Numbered from the stretch's first letter, positions 51,731 to 60,317 are shown. The stretch is DNA of 64,000 nt from Bacteroides sp. (GCA_014802105.1 JAAVCX010000030.1:24245-88244), one strand, 5' to 3'. Made by a program: numbers and translations. Notes: generated by a model from the letters alone, not told the origin.

Positions 51731-52063
51731 ATCCCCCTACACCACCGAAACAGTGCGATAATGTAGCCCGTCATCAAGAATATTATGAAAATGTATATTC
51801 CGTATATCAAAAAATACCGTAAATTTGTGCAAATTTAAAATCCGATTTTAAAATTACACGATTTTTCTAAATCTCTTGTCTACTTTACGCCTCAGAGTGA
51901 GACCAACACGGTGGCGACCGGGAAAATATACCGTAGAGTGCTCTGAGCTAAATTATTTTCGCAGACCGGGTTTGGATATTACGCCGATTGTTAGTAAGTT
52001 TGCACTTAATGTAAACCTCTGCGGGAGCGACCTGTCAGGCAACCCGTTATCACCTTGAAACTT
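51731..52063. other. AT-rich divergent intergenic region
   Basis: 333 bp between the divergent genes. It holds an 18-bp palindrome TAAATTTG-TG-CAAATTTA (51820-51837), which reads as a -7 consensus on both strands. It also holds the promoter at 51971-52002, and a 7-bp pair CTCAGAG/CTCTGAG (51891-51897, 51941-51947). No ORF or known RNA was recognised. Confidence 0.5.
51971..52002 (+). promoter_or_regulatory. Promoter for lipoprotein-ABC operon
   Basis: TTTG (51971-51974), 20 bp, TAAGTTTG (51995-52002); 61 bp upstream of ATG 52064. Confidence 0.8.
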
Positions 52064-53452
52064 ATGAATATACGTCACTTAACGCTGTCGGTGATCGTCA
52101 CGGTGATCGCCGTTCTCATCAGCGGATGTTCGAAGCGCGGAAATCTGCTCGACACCGTGCCGGCCGATGTCATGGCCGCCGGGCTTATGGATCTCAAGAA
52201 AGTGTGCTCCGACGCCGGGGTGGAGTTTGGCGACAAAGGTGTCACCGTCTCCCGGTCACTCGAGAGCCGTCTGGGACGCCAGAAGCTCAATCTGCTCGAC
52301 GTAGCCGCACGGCTCGACCACGAAGGTGTGGCCGATATGAGCGAAGTAGCACTGATGGCCGACGGGGCCCACAACGGTTATCTGACTTTCTATATCAGCG
52401 ACTTCGAGAAATTCAAGGAGCTCTGCGGCACCAACGTGGAGTGGACTGGCAATCGCGACGGCTATCAGACCGCCACAGTGCCGGCTCTGGGTGGCTGTAG
52501 CCTCGTGGCAGTGAAAAATCAGGTGTGGCTCACCACGGCCAACGTCAAGGCCGTCAGAGCCCTGCGCGAGAGCGCCGAGTCAATGCCCTTGAGCCGCATC
52601 AATGGTGTCACTCAGGCTCTGAACCGGGAGGGCACTCTGAGACTTGCCATCGAGAAAGACTTCATCTCACGCATCAACGGCAGCGAACGCGCCGACAAGA
52701 AATCGCCGGCCGATAAGAACTGGCTGATAGTCACCGCCTCACAAGGCACGGAGAAAACCCTTGAAGCCCAGTGGCAAGAAATCGACCCATCGGGAGTCAC
52801 GGTGAAGACCCCGGGGATGCAGAGAATCAATCCCGCTCTGCTGGCCTACGTGCCGGCCGACTTCAGCTTAGTCGGAGCCATGGGCGTGAACGGCGACTTT
52901 GATTGGGAACCCATAGAGCAGACCGCACTGATGGCCGGCGGATTTCAAGGCGCGGCCTTCATGTCGATAGCCGCTCCCTATCTCAGGTCGATCGACGGCA
53001 CCGTGCTCCTGGCGGCGCGCCCCAAAGCCTCGGCCGATCCCGATGTCATGGCCGACTACGACTTCCTGCTGCTGGCCAGAATGCCGCGCCAGAAGATCGA
53101 AGCCCTCCTCAATATGGTGCGCACCATGCTCTTTACCGGCGGTATCACTCCCGAGTGGGACGCCTCTCAGGGCATCATGTCGTTTCCGCAGTATGGCGGC
53201 ATGTTCTACATGGGCGAGGTAGACGGTTGTCTGGGCATATCGACCATCCCCTTTGACAACACCCGCAACAACCCTCTGGCCCCCATCTTTGTCAACAAGG
53301 ACGCAGCCATGAGTCTCGATGCCGGAGCTCTGTTCCCCTCGATGAGCGGACTGACCCTCACGATGGGTATGGATGCCGGACACGGCCTGATAAAACTCAG
53401 CGGCACCGACGCGACGGCCGGAGTGCTCGACTATCTGCTTTCGGTCAACTGA
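52064..53452 (+). CDS. DUF4836-like lipoprotein
   Basis: 462 residues. The lipoprotein signal ends LISGCSKRG (Cys about 23). The mature N-terminus NLLDTVPADVMAAGLMDLK resembles the TVIPAD-x-x-A-V-x-x-I-x-x-K opening of DUF4836 proteins from Bacteroides. A long, mixed alpha/beta region follows, with pseudo-repeats (GGCSLVAVKNQVWLT, KPLLDAGALFPSM). Function unknown. ATG 52064 is preferred to the TTG at 52055. It is followed 10 bp later by an ABC ATPase and permease, so it may be a substrate-binding or accessory component of that transporter (inference). Confidence 0.7.
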   Translation: MNIRHLTLSVIVTVIAVLISGCSKRGNLLDTVPADVMAAGLMDLKKVCSDAGVEFGDKGVTVSRSLESRLGRQKLNLLDVAARLDHEGVADMSEVALMADGAHNGYLTFYISDFEKFKELCGTNVEWTGNRDGYQTATVPALGGCSLVAVKNQVWLTTANVKAVRALRESAESMPLSRINGVTQALNREGTLRLAIEKDFISRINGSERADKKSPADKNWLIVTASQGTEKTLEAQWQEIDPSGVTVKTPGMQRINPALLAYVPADFSLVGAMGVNGDFDWEPIEQTALMAGGFQGAAFMSIAAPYLRSIDGTVLLAARPKASADPDVMADYDFLLLARMPRQKIEALLNMVRTMLFTGGITPEWDASQGIMSFPQYGGMFYMGEVDGCLGISTIPFDNTRNNPLAPIFVNKDAAMSLDAGALFPSMSGLTLTMGMDAGHGLIKLSGTDATAGVLDYLLSVN

Positions 53453-53462
53453 AAAGAGACTT

Positions 53463-54125
53463 ATGATCAGCTCAATCACCCTAAGCCGAGTGTTGCCCCA
53501 AGTGTTTGGCCGCGATGAAGACCGCGCGCTCCACGCCACCTCTGAAGTGTGGCTCAGGGACGAAGTGGTGTTCCGCAAGGGCGATTCATATATGATCGAG
53601 GCCGAGAGCGGCACAGGCAAATCCTCGCTCTGCGCCTATCTCTATGGCGAGCGCATCGACTATGAGGGCCTGATAAGCTTTGACGGCGAGAGCGTCAGGG
53701 GCTACACTCCCGAGCGATGGTGTGAGCTGCGTCGCTCGTCGCTGGCCTATCTGCCCCAGGAGATGAGGCTCTTTCCCGAGCTCACGGTAATGGACAATAT
53801 ACTGCTCAAGAACCGTCTCACCGGCTATCGCTCCGAGGCCGAGATACTCGAGCGGCTCGAACGGCTCGAGCTGCGCCACAAAGCCCGCGTGCCGGCCGGG
53901 CTGCTCAGCATAGGCCAGCAACAGAGGGTAGCCACAGTCAGGGCTCTGTGTCAGCCCTTTGACTTCATCCTTGTCGACGAACCCGTAAGCCACCTCGACT
54001 CGCGCAACAATAGGGCTGTGGCCACTCTGATAGCCGAGGAAGCCTCCGAACGCAAAGCTTCGGTCATAGCGACCTCGGTAGGCAATCAGCTCTCGCTCAC
54101 CGACTTCATCCTCCTACGCCTATGA
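53463..54125 (+). CDS. ABC transporter ATP-binding protein (LolD/FtsE-like)
   Basis: 220 residues. Walker A is ESGTGKSS (about 48-55), the Q-loop LPQEMRLF near 98, the signature LSIGQQQR near 145-152 and Walker B FILVDEP near 166-172. The His switch is replaced: the usual HD after Walker B is not seen (ATSVGNQLS near 200). It energises the FtsX-like permease that overlaps its stop by ATGA. The Bacteroidota arrangement with a lipoprotein in front suggests a lipoprotein- or envelope-related substrate. Confidence 0.88.
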   Translation: MISSITLSRVLPQVFGRDEDRALHATSEVWLRDEVVFRKGDSYMIEAESGTGKSSLCAYLYGERIDYEGLISFDGESVRGYTPERWCELRRSSLAYLPQEMRLFPELTVMDNILLKNRLTGYRSEAEILERLERLELRHKARVPAGLLSIGQQQRVATVRALCQPFDFILVDEPVSHLDSRNNRAVATLIAEEASERKASVIATSVGNQLSLTDFILLRL

Positions 54126-55315
54126 ACAATCCCGTCACCCGACTGCTCAGGCGCAACGTCAGCTTCGGACAGATCGCCGGATATGCGCTGGCCAATTTCA
54201 CGGGTCTGCTCATTGTATTGACAGCCATGCAGTTCTACCGCGACGTCACCGGCTCCTCACGCGGTAGCGACTCGTTTATCAACTCCGACTATCTGATTAT
54301 CTCCAAGCCTGTCGAGGGGCTCAGCCTGCTCGGGTCAGGGAGCGAGGCCTCGTTCAGCCCCCGGGAGATAGAGCAGCTTGAGGCTCAGCCCTGGGCCGAG
54401 GGTGTAGGCGCGTTCACCACGGCCCGTTTCAATGTCTCGGCTACCGTAGATATGCCGGGAATGAACATGTCGACAGCCCTGTTTCTGGAGTCGATCCCCG
54501 ACGATTTCTTCGACATCTCCCCCTCGGGCTGGGACTATCGCCCCGGCTCAGGCCTACCGGTGCCGGTGATCATCTCCAAGGAGTATCTCGCGCTCTACAA
54601 CTTTGGCTTCGCCTCGTCGCGCGGACTGCCTCAGATCTCCGAGCAGGTCATCAGCACCATTCCCCTGCGCATCAGTGTCAGTGGAGCCGGCCGTCAGGTG
54701 TGGCTGCCTGCCCGTATAGCCGGGTTCTCGTCGCGCCTCAACACCATAGCCGTGCCTCTGAGCTTTATGGAATGGGCCAACGGCGAGTTTGGAGAAGGCC
54801 CTGAGCGACAGCCATCACGACTGATCGTTAGACTCGCCAATGCCGGTGACCCCGAGGCCACCGCCTATATGGAGAGCCACGGCTATGAGATAGCCGGCGA
54901 CCGCGGAGCATCCGACAAAGCCGCCTATTTCCTCTCGCTGGTCACCTCGGTGGTCATAGCCATCGGCGCGCTGATCAGCCTGCTTGCGTTCTTCATTCTG
55001 TTACTGAGCATCTACCTGCTTCTGAGAAAGAACCAGGGTGCTATACATGGCCTCATGGGGCTCGGATACACCCCCTCACAAGTGTCGCGCTATTACATCA
55101 TTCTCGTCTCGGGCGTCAATCTGGGCGTCCTCTTAGTTGCCCTGGCGGGTGTACTCTGCGCTATGTCGCTGTGGAGCGACAGCCTGGTCTCGCTGGGACT
55201 CACACCCACTTCACCGTTGCCCACGCTGCTCACCGGCGTGGCTATAATCGCGGCCATAACCTCGGGCAATATCCTCGCCATCCGCCGCAACATCCGCAAC
55301 TCATTCCGAAAATAA
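54122..55315 (+). CDS. ABC transporter permease (FtsX-like)
   Basis: 397 residues. TM1 near 22-42 precedes a long periplasmic domain (about 45-275, with the MacB-type core). Three TMs follow near 278-305, 328-350 and 365-385. RKNQGAIHGLMGLGYTPSQVSRYY near 308-330 is the FtsX cytoplasmic coupling loop that contacts the ATPase. It belongs to the type VII (MacB/LolCE/FtsX) transporters. The ATGA overlap with the ATPase gene couples translation, and stoichiometric expression is expected. Substrate unknown. Confidence 0.88.
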   Translation: MNNPVTRLLRRNVSFGQIAGYALANFTGLLIVLTAMQFYRDVTGSSRGSDSFINSDYLIISKPVEGLSLLGSGSEASFSPREIEQLEAQPWAEGVGAFTTARFNVSATVDMPGMNMSTALFLESIPDDFFDISPSGWDYRPGSGLPVPVIISKEYLALYNFGFASSRGLPQISEQVISTIPLRISVSGAGRQVWLPARIAGFSSRLNTIAVPLSFMEWANGEFGEGPERQPSRLIVRLANAGDPEATAYMESHGYEIAGDRGASDKAAYFLSLVTSVVIAIGALISLLAFFILLLSIYLLLRKNQGAIHGLMGLGYTPSQVSRYYIILVSGVNLGVLLVALAGVLCAMSLWSDSLVSLGLTPTSPLPTLLTGVAIIAAITSGNILAIRRNIRNSFRK

Positions 55316-55337
55316 CCCTGTCATATAGCCCAACACT

Positions 55338-55370
55338 TCCACGGAACAAAATCACGCAGAGGCGCAGAGG
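55338..55370. repeat. Direct repeat copy 1, CACGCAGAGGCGCAGAG family
   Basis: A 33-bp sequence beginning TCCACGGAACAAAATCACGC, identical to copy 2 at 55418-55450 (80-bp period). Positioned left of the GxxExxY gene. Confidence 0.85.
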
Positions 55371-55417
55371 GAGATCGATAAAGTCTCACGCCAAGAACGC
55401 AACAGATATATTTCACG

Positions 55418-55450
55418 TCCACGGAACAAAATCACGCAGAGGCGCAGAGG
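55418..55450. repeat. Direct repeat copy 2, CACGCAGAGGCGCAGAG family
   Basis: Identical 33-bp repeat to 55338-55370. Its 3' part (TCACGCAGAGGCGCAGAG) is present in inverted orientation on the other side of the GxxExxY gene. Confidence 0.85.
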
Positions 55451-55522
55451 CCGCAGAGAGGTATATTACTCTGAAAAACATCATCCTATATTTATTATAA
55501 ACATTTCATAATTCAGAAATTC

Positions 55523-55912
55523 ATGAAAACAAGAGATGAACTTAACGCCTTGTCTTACAAGGTCATCGGAGCTGCTATGGAAGTTCATCGCACTCTTGGC
55601 CCGGGACTTCTGGAGTCATCCTACCAACAGGCTCTATTACTGGAGTTACAAATGCAGGGGCTCTCTGTCGAAAGCGAGAAACAAATTCCTTTTATTTACA
55701 AGGGTTTGATTATCTCCGCTGCTTATAGAGCCGATATAGTGGTAGAGGATGAAATTATAGTTGAGCTGAAAGCTACTGATAAAGATAATTCACTCTATAG
55801 TAAACAGCTATACACATATCTTAAGCTTGCGAAGAAACGATTGGGACTTCTAATCAACTTTAATCACGAAGTTTTGAGAGACGGAATAGAGAGAATTGTC
55901 AACAACTTTTGA
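55523..55912 (+). CDS. GxxExxY protein (PD-(D/E)XK nuclease-like)
   Basis: 129 residues. The defining motif G-x-x-E-x-x-Y is in GPGLLESSYQQAL (about 26-38). The nuclease-like core has YRADIVVEDEIIVELKA, with Asp, then Glu-x-Lys spaced as in PD-(D/E)XK enzymes (about residues 71-88). It is AT-rich and codon-poor relative to the GC-rich neighbours, and it is flanked by inverted repeats (55418-55450 and 55923-55951). These features indicate acquisition as a small mobile unit or survival as part of a repeat-associated cassette. The molecular function of GxxExxY proteins is not established. Confidence 0.88.
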   Translation: MKTRDELNALSYKVIGAAMEVHRTLGPGLLESSYQQALLLELQMQGLSVESEKQIPFIYKGLIISAAYRADIVVEDEIIVELKATDKDNSLYSKQLYTYLKLAKKRLGLLINFNHEVLRDGIERIVNNF

Positions 55913-55922
55913 TTCAATACCT

Positions 55923-55951
55923 ATCTCTGCGCTCTCTGCGCCTCTGCGTGA
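55923..55951. repeat. Inverted copy of the CACGCAGAGGCGCAGAG repeat
   Basis: Right side of the GxxExxY gene: CTCTGCGCCTCTGCGTGA at 55934-55951 is the reverse complement of TCACGCAGAGGCGCAGAG in copies 1 and 2. With copy 2 it brackets the gene in inverted orientation, 472 bp apart. Confidence 0.85.
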
Positions 55952-56001
55952 GTTATTTTTTAGCGAATGATATAGGATGTGGTATATTAATTTTTTTTGA
56001 T

Positions 56002-56009
56002 TACATTTG
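56002..56009 (+). promoter_or_regulatory. -7 element before DUF4199 gene
   Basis: TACATTTG. A frame extension to the TTG at 56007 would lie inside this element, so ATG 56034 is the start. Confidence 0.55.
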
Positions 56010-56033
56010 CAGGGAATAAACAGTTTAGTCGGA

Positions 56034-56570
56034 ATGATAGAATCACCCTACCGTCGCGGAGCTCATGACGGCCTCACCTTCGGCCTCTACCTCACGGTCA
56101 TGTTCTTCTGCTCCATCTTTGCCCAGGCCTGGCCCGTGCTCTCGATGGTATCACTGGCCATGATGGTAGCCGTCCCGGCTGTCATCTACCGCTATCTGCG
56201 ACGCTATCAGCTCGCTCTGGGTGTCGCAAGCCATTTCTCCGCCCTGTGGATGCAGGGGCTGGTGATCTTTGCCTGCGGCATGTTGCTCAGCGGTCTGGTG
56301 CTCACCGTATATATGACCTGGATCAATCCCTCTTATATCGCCGACCAACTCGCCTCGCTGGCCGCCATGAAGGGCTCCGTGCCCGACAGCGGCATAGATC
56401 AGGCCGCTCTCGTGGCCGAGAGGCTGATTGAAAACAGGGCCGTGCCCCGCCCTATCCAGGTGATCGTCGAGCTCGAAATGCTCGCCATCGTCTCGGGCTC
56501 GCTCCTATCACTCATCATCAGTGCCCTGCTCTCGACTCTCAGAGGTCGGAGCCCAAAACCAATCAAATAA
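56034..56570 (+). CDS. DUF4199 family membrane protein
   Basis: 178 residues with four TM spans (about 16-34, 39-57, 72-95, 150-170). The RRGAHDGLTFGLYLTVMFF opening fits DUF4199, a Bacteroidota membrane family of unknown function that almost always precedes a polyprenyl-phosphate-type glycosyltransferase. The next gene, 7 bp away, is exactly that, so it may form a membrane complex with it. Confidence 0.8.
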   Translation: MIESPYRRGAHDGLTFGLYLTVMFFCSIFAQAWPVLSMVSLAMMVAVPAVIYRYLRRYQLALGVASHFSALWMQGLVIFACGMLLSGLVLTVYMTWINPSYIADQLASLAAMKGSVPDSGIDQAALVAERLIENRAVPRPIQVIVELEMLAIVSGSLLSLIISALLSTLRGRSPKPIK

Positions 56571-56576
56571 CGACAG

Positions 56577-57527
56577 ATGGACATTTCAGTAGTCATACCT
56601 CTCTATAACGAAGCCGAGTCGCTACCCGAACTCACCGCCTGGATCGACCGTGTCATGACGGACAACGGGTTCACTTACGAAGTAATAATGGTCGACGACG
56701 GCTCTACCGACAACTCCTGGCAGGTCATACAAGACCTGGCTAAGGACAACCCCTCCATCCACGGCATATCCTTCCGTCGAAATTACGGCAAATCACCGGC
56801 TCTCAACACCGGCTTCGCGCGTGCCCAGGGCGACGTGGTGATCACAATGGATGCCGACCTCCAGGACTCGCCCGACGAGATACCCGAGCTCTACCGCATG
56901 ATCACAGCCGAGGGCTATGACCTCGTGTCGGGATGGAAAAAGAAGCGCTACGACCCGCTCTCAAAGACTATCCCCACCAAACTCTTCAACGCCACGGCGC
57001 GCAGGGTCAGCGGCATCAAAAATCTCCACGACTTCAACTGTGGCCTCAAGGCCTACCGCAAGGAAGTGGTCAAGCATATCGAAGTCTATGGCGACATGCA
57101 CCGCTATATACCCTATCTGGCCAAGAACGCCGGCTTCTCCCGCATCGGCGAGAAGGTGGTGCATCACCAGGCGAGAAAATACGGCACCACCAAGTTTGGA
57201 CTCGACCGCTTTGTCAACGGCTATCTCGATCTGGCCACCCTGTGGTTTACCTCGCGCTTTGGAGCCAAACCGATGCACTTCTTCGGACTACTCGGCTCGC
57301 TGATGTTTGTCATCGGGCTTATAGCCGTCATGGTAATCGGCTTCGGCAAGCTCTGGGACATGGCCCACGGCAACCCCTATATACTTGTCACCGACTCCCC
57401 CTATTTCTACCTCTCGCTCACCATGATGATACTCGGCTCGATGTTGTTTCTCACCGGGTTCATCGGCGAACTCATAGTGCGCAATTCCCCCTCGCGCAAC
57501 CACTACGAAGTCAAGGAAACGCTCTGA
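56577..57527 (+). CDS. Family 2 glycosyltransferase, DPM1/GtrB-like
   Basis: 316 residues. The GT-A fold has VVIPLYNEAESL near 4-15, VDDGSTDNS near 39-47 and the DxD-type metal site MDADLQD near 93-99. Two C-terminal TM helices lie near 238-262 and 275-297. This pattern (GT2 domain, two TM, no large loop) is that of undecaprenyl-phosphate glycosyltransferases such as GtrB/ArnC-like enzymes, which load a sugar onto polyprenyl phosphate. It is paired with DUF4199. The nucleotide-sugar donor is unknown. Confidence 0.92.
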   Translation: MDISVVIPLYNEAESLPELTAWIDRVMTDNGFTYEVIMVDDGSTDNSWQVIQDLAKDNPSIHGISFRRNYGKSPALNTGFARAQGDVVITMDADLQDSPDEIPELYRMITAEGYDLVSGWKKKRYDPLSKTIPTKLFNATARRVSGIKNLHDFNCGLKAYRKEVVKHIEVYGDMHRYIPYLAKNAGFSRIGEKVVHHQARKYGTTKFGLDRFVNGYLDLATLWFTSRFGAKPMHFFGLLGSLMFVIGLIAVMVIGFGKLWDMAHGNPYILVTDSPYFYLSLTMMILGSMLFLTGFIGELIVRNSPSRNHYEVKETL

Positions 57528-57564
57528 AGGCCTGACTCCCGAGTCTCAGTCCATAGTCCCGACG

Positions 57565-58242
57565 ATGAATAAATCCTCCCGATACCTGCTCCCCCTCATG
57601 ATAGCGGTCACGGCTCTGACAGCCGCGACACTCCCCTCGTGCAACACCACGGGCTGTACCGACAACCAGAACTCTCTGCCGCTGGCCGGCCTATACTCCT
57701 ATACCACCGGCGACGCCATCAGTCTCTCAGGCATTGCCATAGGAGGCTCAGGAGCCCCCAACGACTCGCTTCTTGCCTCGCCGGGCGCTACAGTGAGCCA
57801 GGTCTATCTGCCGTTTCGCGCCTCCGAGCCCTACACGACTTTCTATATCACCTACCATCAGTCAGGACTTGAAGGGCAACAGGATCAGGTGACTTTCTAC
57901 TATGAGAGCCACCCGTGGTTTGCCTCGGAGGAGTGTGGCGCGATGTATCACTACCGCATCACCCGAGTGGCCCATACATACGTGCTGCTCGACTCGGTAG
58001 GTGTGGTCGACTCGCTGATCACCAACATAGAGCGCGAGACCCTGCGCCTGTATTTCCGCACATCCTCACAGCCCGACGACGGCGACGGCGACGACAACGG
58101 AGATGCCGACAACGATAACTCCGACAACAACGATAACGAGGATAACAACGGCGACGAAGGTAACGGCGACGAGAACAACGGTAGCAACAACGGCGACGAA
58201 AATCCCGACGAAAATCCCGAGGAGGGGGACGACAATGTTTAA
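57565..58242 (+). CDS. DUF6452-like lipoprotein with acidic repeat tail
   Basis: 225 residues. The lipoprotein signal ends in TLPSCNTTGC (Cys about 26). A compact beta-rich domain spans about 35-170 (LPLAGLYSYTTGDAIS, VYLPFRAS, YHYRITRVAHTYVLLDS). The last 55 residues are almost pure Asp/Asn/Gly/Glu (NDNSDNNDNEDNNGDEGNGD), encoded by a GAC/AAC/GGC run. The acidic tail may bind calcium or be disordered. The family call rests on its pairing with the DUF6048-like gene that overlaps it by 8 bp, a conserved Bacteroidota pair. Confidence 0.7.
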   Translation: MNKSSRYLLPLMIAVTALTAATLPSCNTTGCTDNQNSLPLAGLYSYTTGDAISLSGIAIGGSGAPNDSLLASPGATVSQVYLPFRASEPYTTFYITYHQSGLEGQQDQVTFYYESHPWFASEECGAMYHYRITRVAHTYVLLDSVGVVDSLITNIERETLRLYFRTSSQPDDGDGDDNGDADNDNSDNNDNEDNNGDEGNGDENNGSNNGDENPDENPEEGDDNV

Positions 58243-59104
58243 GAGACTCTTACTCATAGTGCTCGCCGTGATGGCACTGGGAGTGACCGGATTGAACGCC
58301 CAGCGACGTGTCACACCTGTCACACCCCGTCAGCCCGGTACCTCGGCACCCGTCACCGATCTGACCAAAAAGCCTATCGACCCCTCGCGTCTGGTCACCA
58401 CCACCGATGCCAATGGCAACACCGTCACTGTCGACACCGTCACCGGCCGCGAATATGTCGACTCCACCCTGCTGCCCCCTCCGCCCAAGATGATCTATCC
58501 GCTGGTCCATCAGGCTATCGTCGGTGTGAACATCTGGGACGGCTTCATGAGGTGTCTATCCCAGAAGTATGGCATCGGAGATATTTGGGGCGAAGTGAGT
58601 CTCCACAACCGCTACTTCCCATTCTTTGCCGTCGGACTCGGCAATATCTCCGACACGCCCATCAATAAAAACTTCACCTACAAAACCCCTATTGCCCCCT
58701 ATTTCAAACTCGGAGCCTCCTACAACTTCTTCTACAACTCCAATCCCGACTATCGCCTCCAGGCCGGCCTGCGCTATGGTTTCTCAGCCTATAAGTGGAC
58801 AGTGAGCGATGTCACCGTCGACGAGGGCTATTGGGACAACCCTACGGGCTACTCCATGCCGACCCAGAGTGCCACAGCCGGCTATCTCGAGATAGTGCTC
58901 GCGCTGAAGGTCAAGATCTTCCGCAACTTCTCGGCCGGATGGAACGTGCTCTACCACTCGGTCATCCACCAGTCTTCGTCGGCCTACGGCAACCCGATGT
59001 ATATCCCCGGCTACGGCAAACGCAACGGTGCCATCACTGCCAATTTCTCGCTGATATATACCCTGCCTCTGAACAATAAAACACTCCCGGAGGTTGAACA
59101 GTAA
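58235..59104 (+). CDS. DUF6048-like outer-membrane protein
   Basis: 289 residues. A signal peptide (MFKRLLLIVLAVMALGVTGLNA, cleaved before QRR) is followed by a Pro/Thr-rich linker (25-90). A predicted barrel with alternating aromatic strands follows (VNIWDGFMRCLSQKYG, YNFFYNSNPDYRLQAGLRYGFS, GWNVLYHSVI), ending ANFSLIYTLPLNNK. ATG 58235 lies inside the preceding gene (8-bp overlap), and the start was chosen for its signal peptide. A longer upstream frame reads the acidic-repeat tail as Thr-rich sequence and is not plausible. Function unknown; probably works with the preceding lipoprotein. Confidence 0.8.
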   Translation: MFKRLLLIVLAVMALGVTGLNAQRRVTPVTPRQPGTSAPVTDLTKKPIDPSRLVTTTDANGNTVTVDTVTGREYVDSTLLPPPPKMIYPLVHQAIVGVNIWDGFMRCLSQKYGIGDIWGEVSLHNRYFPFFAVGLGNISDTPINKNFTYKTPIAPYFKLGASYNFFYNSNPDYRLQAGLRYGFSAYKWTVSDVTVDEGYWDNPTGYSMPTQSATAGYLEIVLALKVKIFRNFSAGWNVLYHSVIHQSSSAYGNPMYIPGYGKRNGAITANFSLIYTLPLNNKTLPEVEQ

Positions 59105-59209
59105 ATAAGGGTATCCTTCCCTCCGCTGGCCGATACCCTGCCGGAACCTTTCAATAATGTCATACCTGAGGGTTGTCATCCCGGCAACCTCCTAATCCCC
59201 CAATCTATC

Positions 59210-60190
59210 TTGATAGAACGTATCGTTATAATCGACAATGTCGATCCTGTCAGCTTCTATGGTGTCAACAACTCCAACATGCAGCTTATACGCAACCTCT
59301 TCCCGAAGTTGCGCATGGCCGCGCGAGGCTCTGTCATCAAGGTCATAGGCGACGAGACCGAGACAGCCGAGTTTGAAAAGAAAATCAAGGAACTCGAGGA
59401 CTACTGCTCGCGCTACAACAAGCTCACCGAAGAAGTGATCCTCGACATCGTCAAGGGAAAGACCCCCAATGAGCCAAAGCATGACGACGTGATAATCTAC
59501 GGCATCAACGGCAAACCGATCTCTCCGCGCAACAACAATCAGGCCCTGCTTGTCAAGAGCTTCCGCGAGAACGATCTGACCTTCGCTCTGGGCCCCGCCG
59601 GCACAGGCAAGACTTATATCGCCATAGCGCTCGCCGTCAAGGCCCTTAAGAACAAGGAGGTGCGCAAGATCATACTCTCTCGCCCGGCCGTCGAGGCAGG
59701 TGAGAAACTCGGTTTCCTGCCCGGCGACATGAAAGACAAGATCGACCCCTATCTCCAGCCCCTCTATGACGCGCTCGAGGACATGATTCCTGCCGTCAAA
59801 CTCAAGGAATACATGGAGGGGGGTACCATACAGATTGCCCCGCTCGCCTTCATGCGCGGACGCACACTCAACGACGCCGTCATCGTGCTCGACGAGGCCC
59901 AGAACACCACTGTCCACCAGATCAAGATGTTCCTCACCCGCCTGGGCATGAACGCCAAAATGATTATCACCGGCGACGCCACCCAGATAGACCTGCCGCG
60001 CACAGTGAAATCGGGACTCATTCAGGCTCTCAAGGTGCTCAAGGATGTTCCCGGTATCGGACGAGTGGAATTTGGCAAGAAAGACATCGTGCGCCACTCG
60101 CTGGTGCAGCGCATCGTCGAGGCCTACGAGCGTCACGAACGCGAACACTCCGACGACACTCCCGATCAGCCGGCCGGCAGCGACGACTGA
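59210..60190 (+). CDS. phoH: PhoH-like ATPase
   Basis: 326 residues. An N-terminal KH-like or pre-domain (about 1-105) leads into the PhoH P-loop ATPase: Walker A GPAGTGKTY near 125-133 and Walker B VIVLDEAQN near 223-231. RPAVEAGEKLGFLPGDMKDK near 158-177 is a family hallmark. The start codon appears to be TTG at 59210 (IERIVIIDNVDPV follows); no ATG or GTG upstream gives a better N-terminus. Members are RNA-related ATPases induced by phosphate starvation in some bacteria; often linked to YbeY, which is not here. Confidence 0.9.
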   Translation: MIERIVIIDNVDPVSFYGVNNSNMQLIRNLFPKLRMAARGSVIKVIGDETETAEFEKKIKELEDYCSRYNKLTEEVILDIVKGKTPNEPKHDDVIIYGINGKPISPRNNNQALLVKSFRENDLTFALGPAGTGKTYIAIALAVKALKNKEVRKIILSRPAVEAGEKLGFLPGDMKDKIDPYLQPLYDALEDMIPAVKLKEYMEGGTIQIAPLAFMRGRTLNDAVIVLDEAQNTTVHQIKMFLTRLGMNAKMIITGDATQIDLPRTVKSGLIQALKVLKDVPGIGRVEFGKKDIVRHSLVQRIVEAYERHEREHSDDTPDQPAGSDD

Positions 60191-60317
60191 CATTCCTCTC
60201 TCCCCCTGCCTGCGCGACGACATCAATCCTAATTCCTACCTGATAATCATCAACTTACACATAATCATCTAATAGCTGTAATCACCTTTAATCCAAACCT
60301 TCTCAAAATCTATCACC

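Noticed and set aside
55338..55450. CRISPR-like pair of repeats
   Set aside because: Only two 33-bp copies with a 47-bp spacer, plus an inverted partial copy; no cas genes. More like a dispersed repeat.
58103..58234. N-terminal extension of the DUF6048-like gene (Thr-rich)
   Set aside because: It reads the acidic-repeat codons of the upstream lipoprotein in another frame; the signal peptide begins at 58235.
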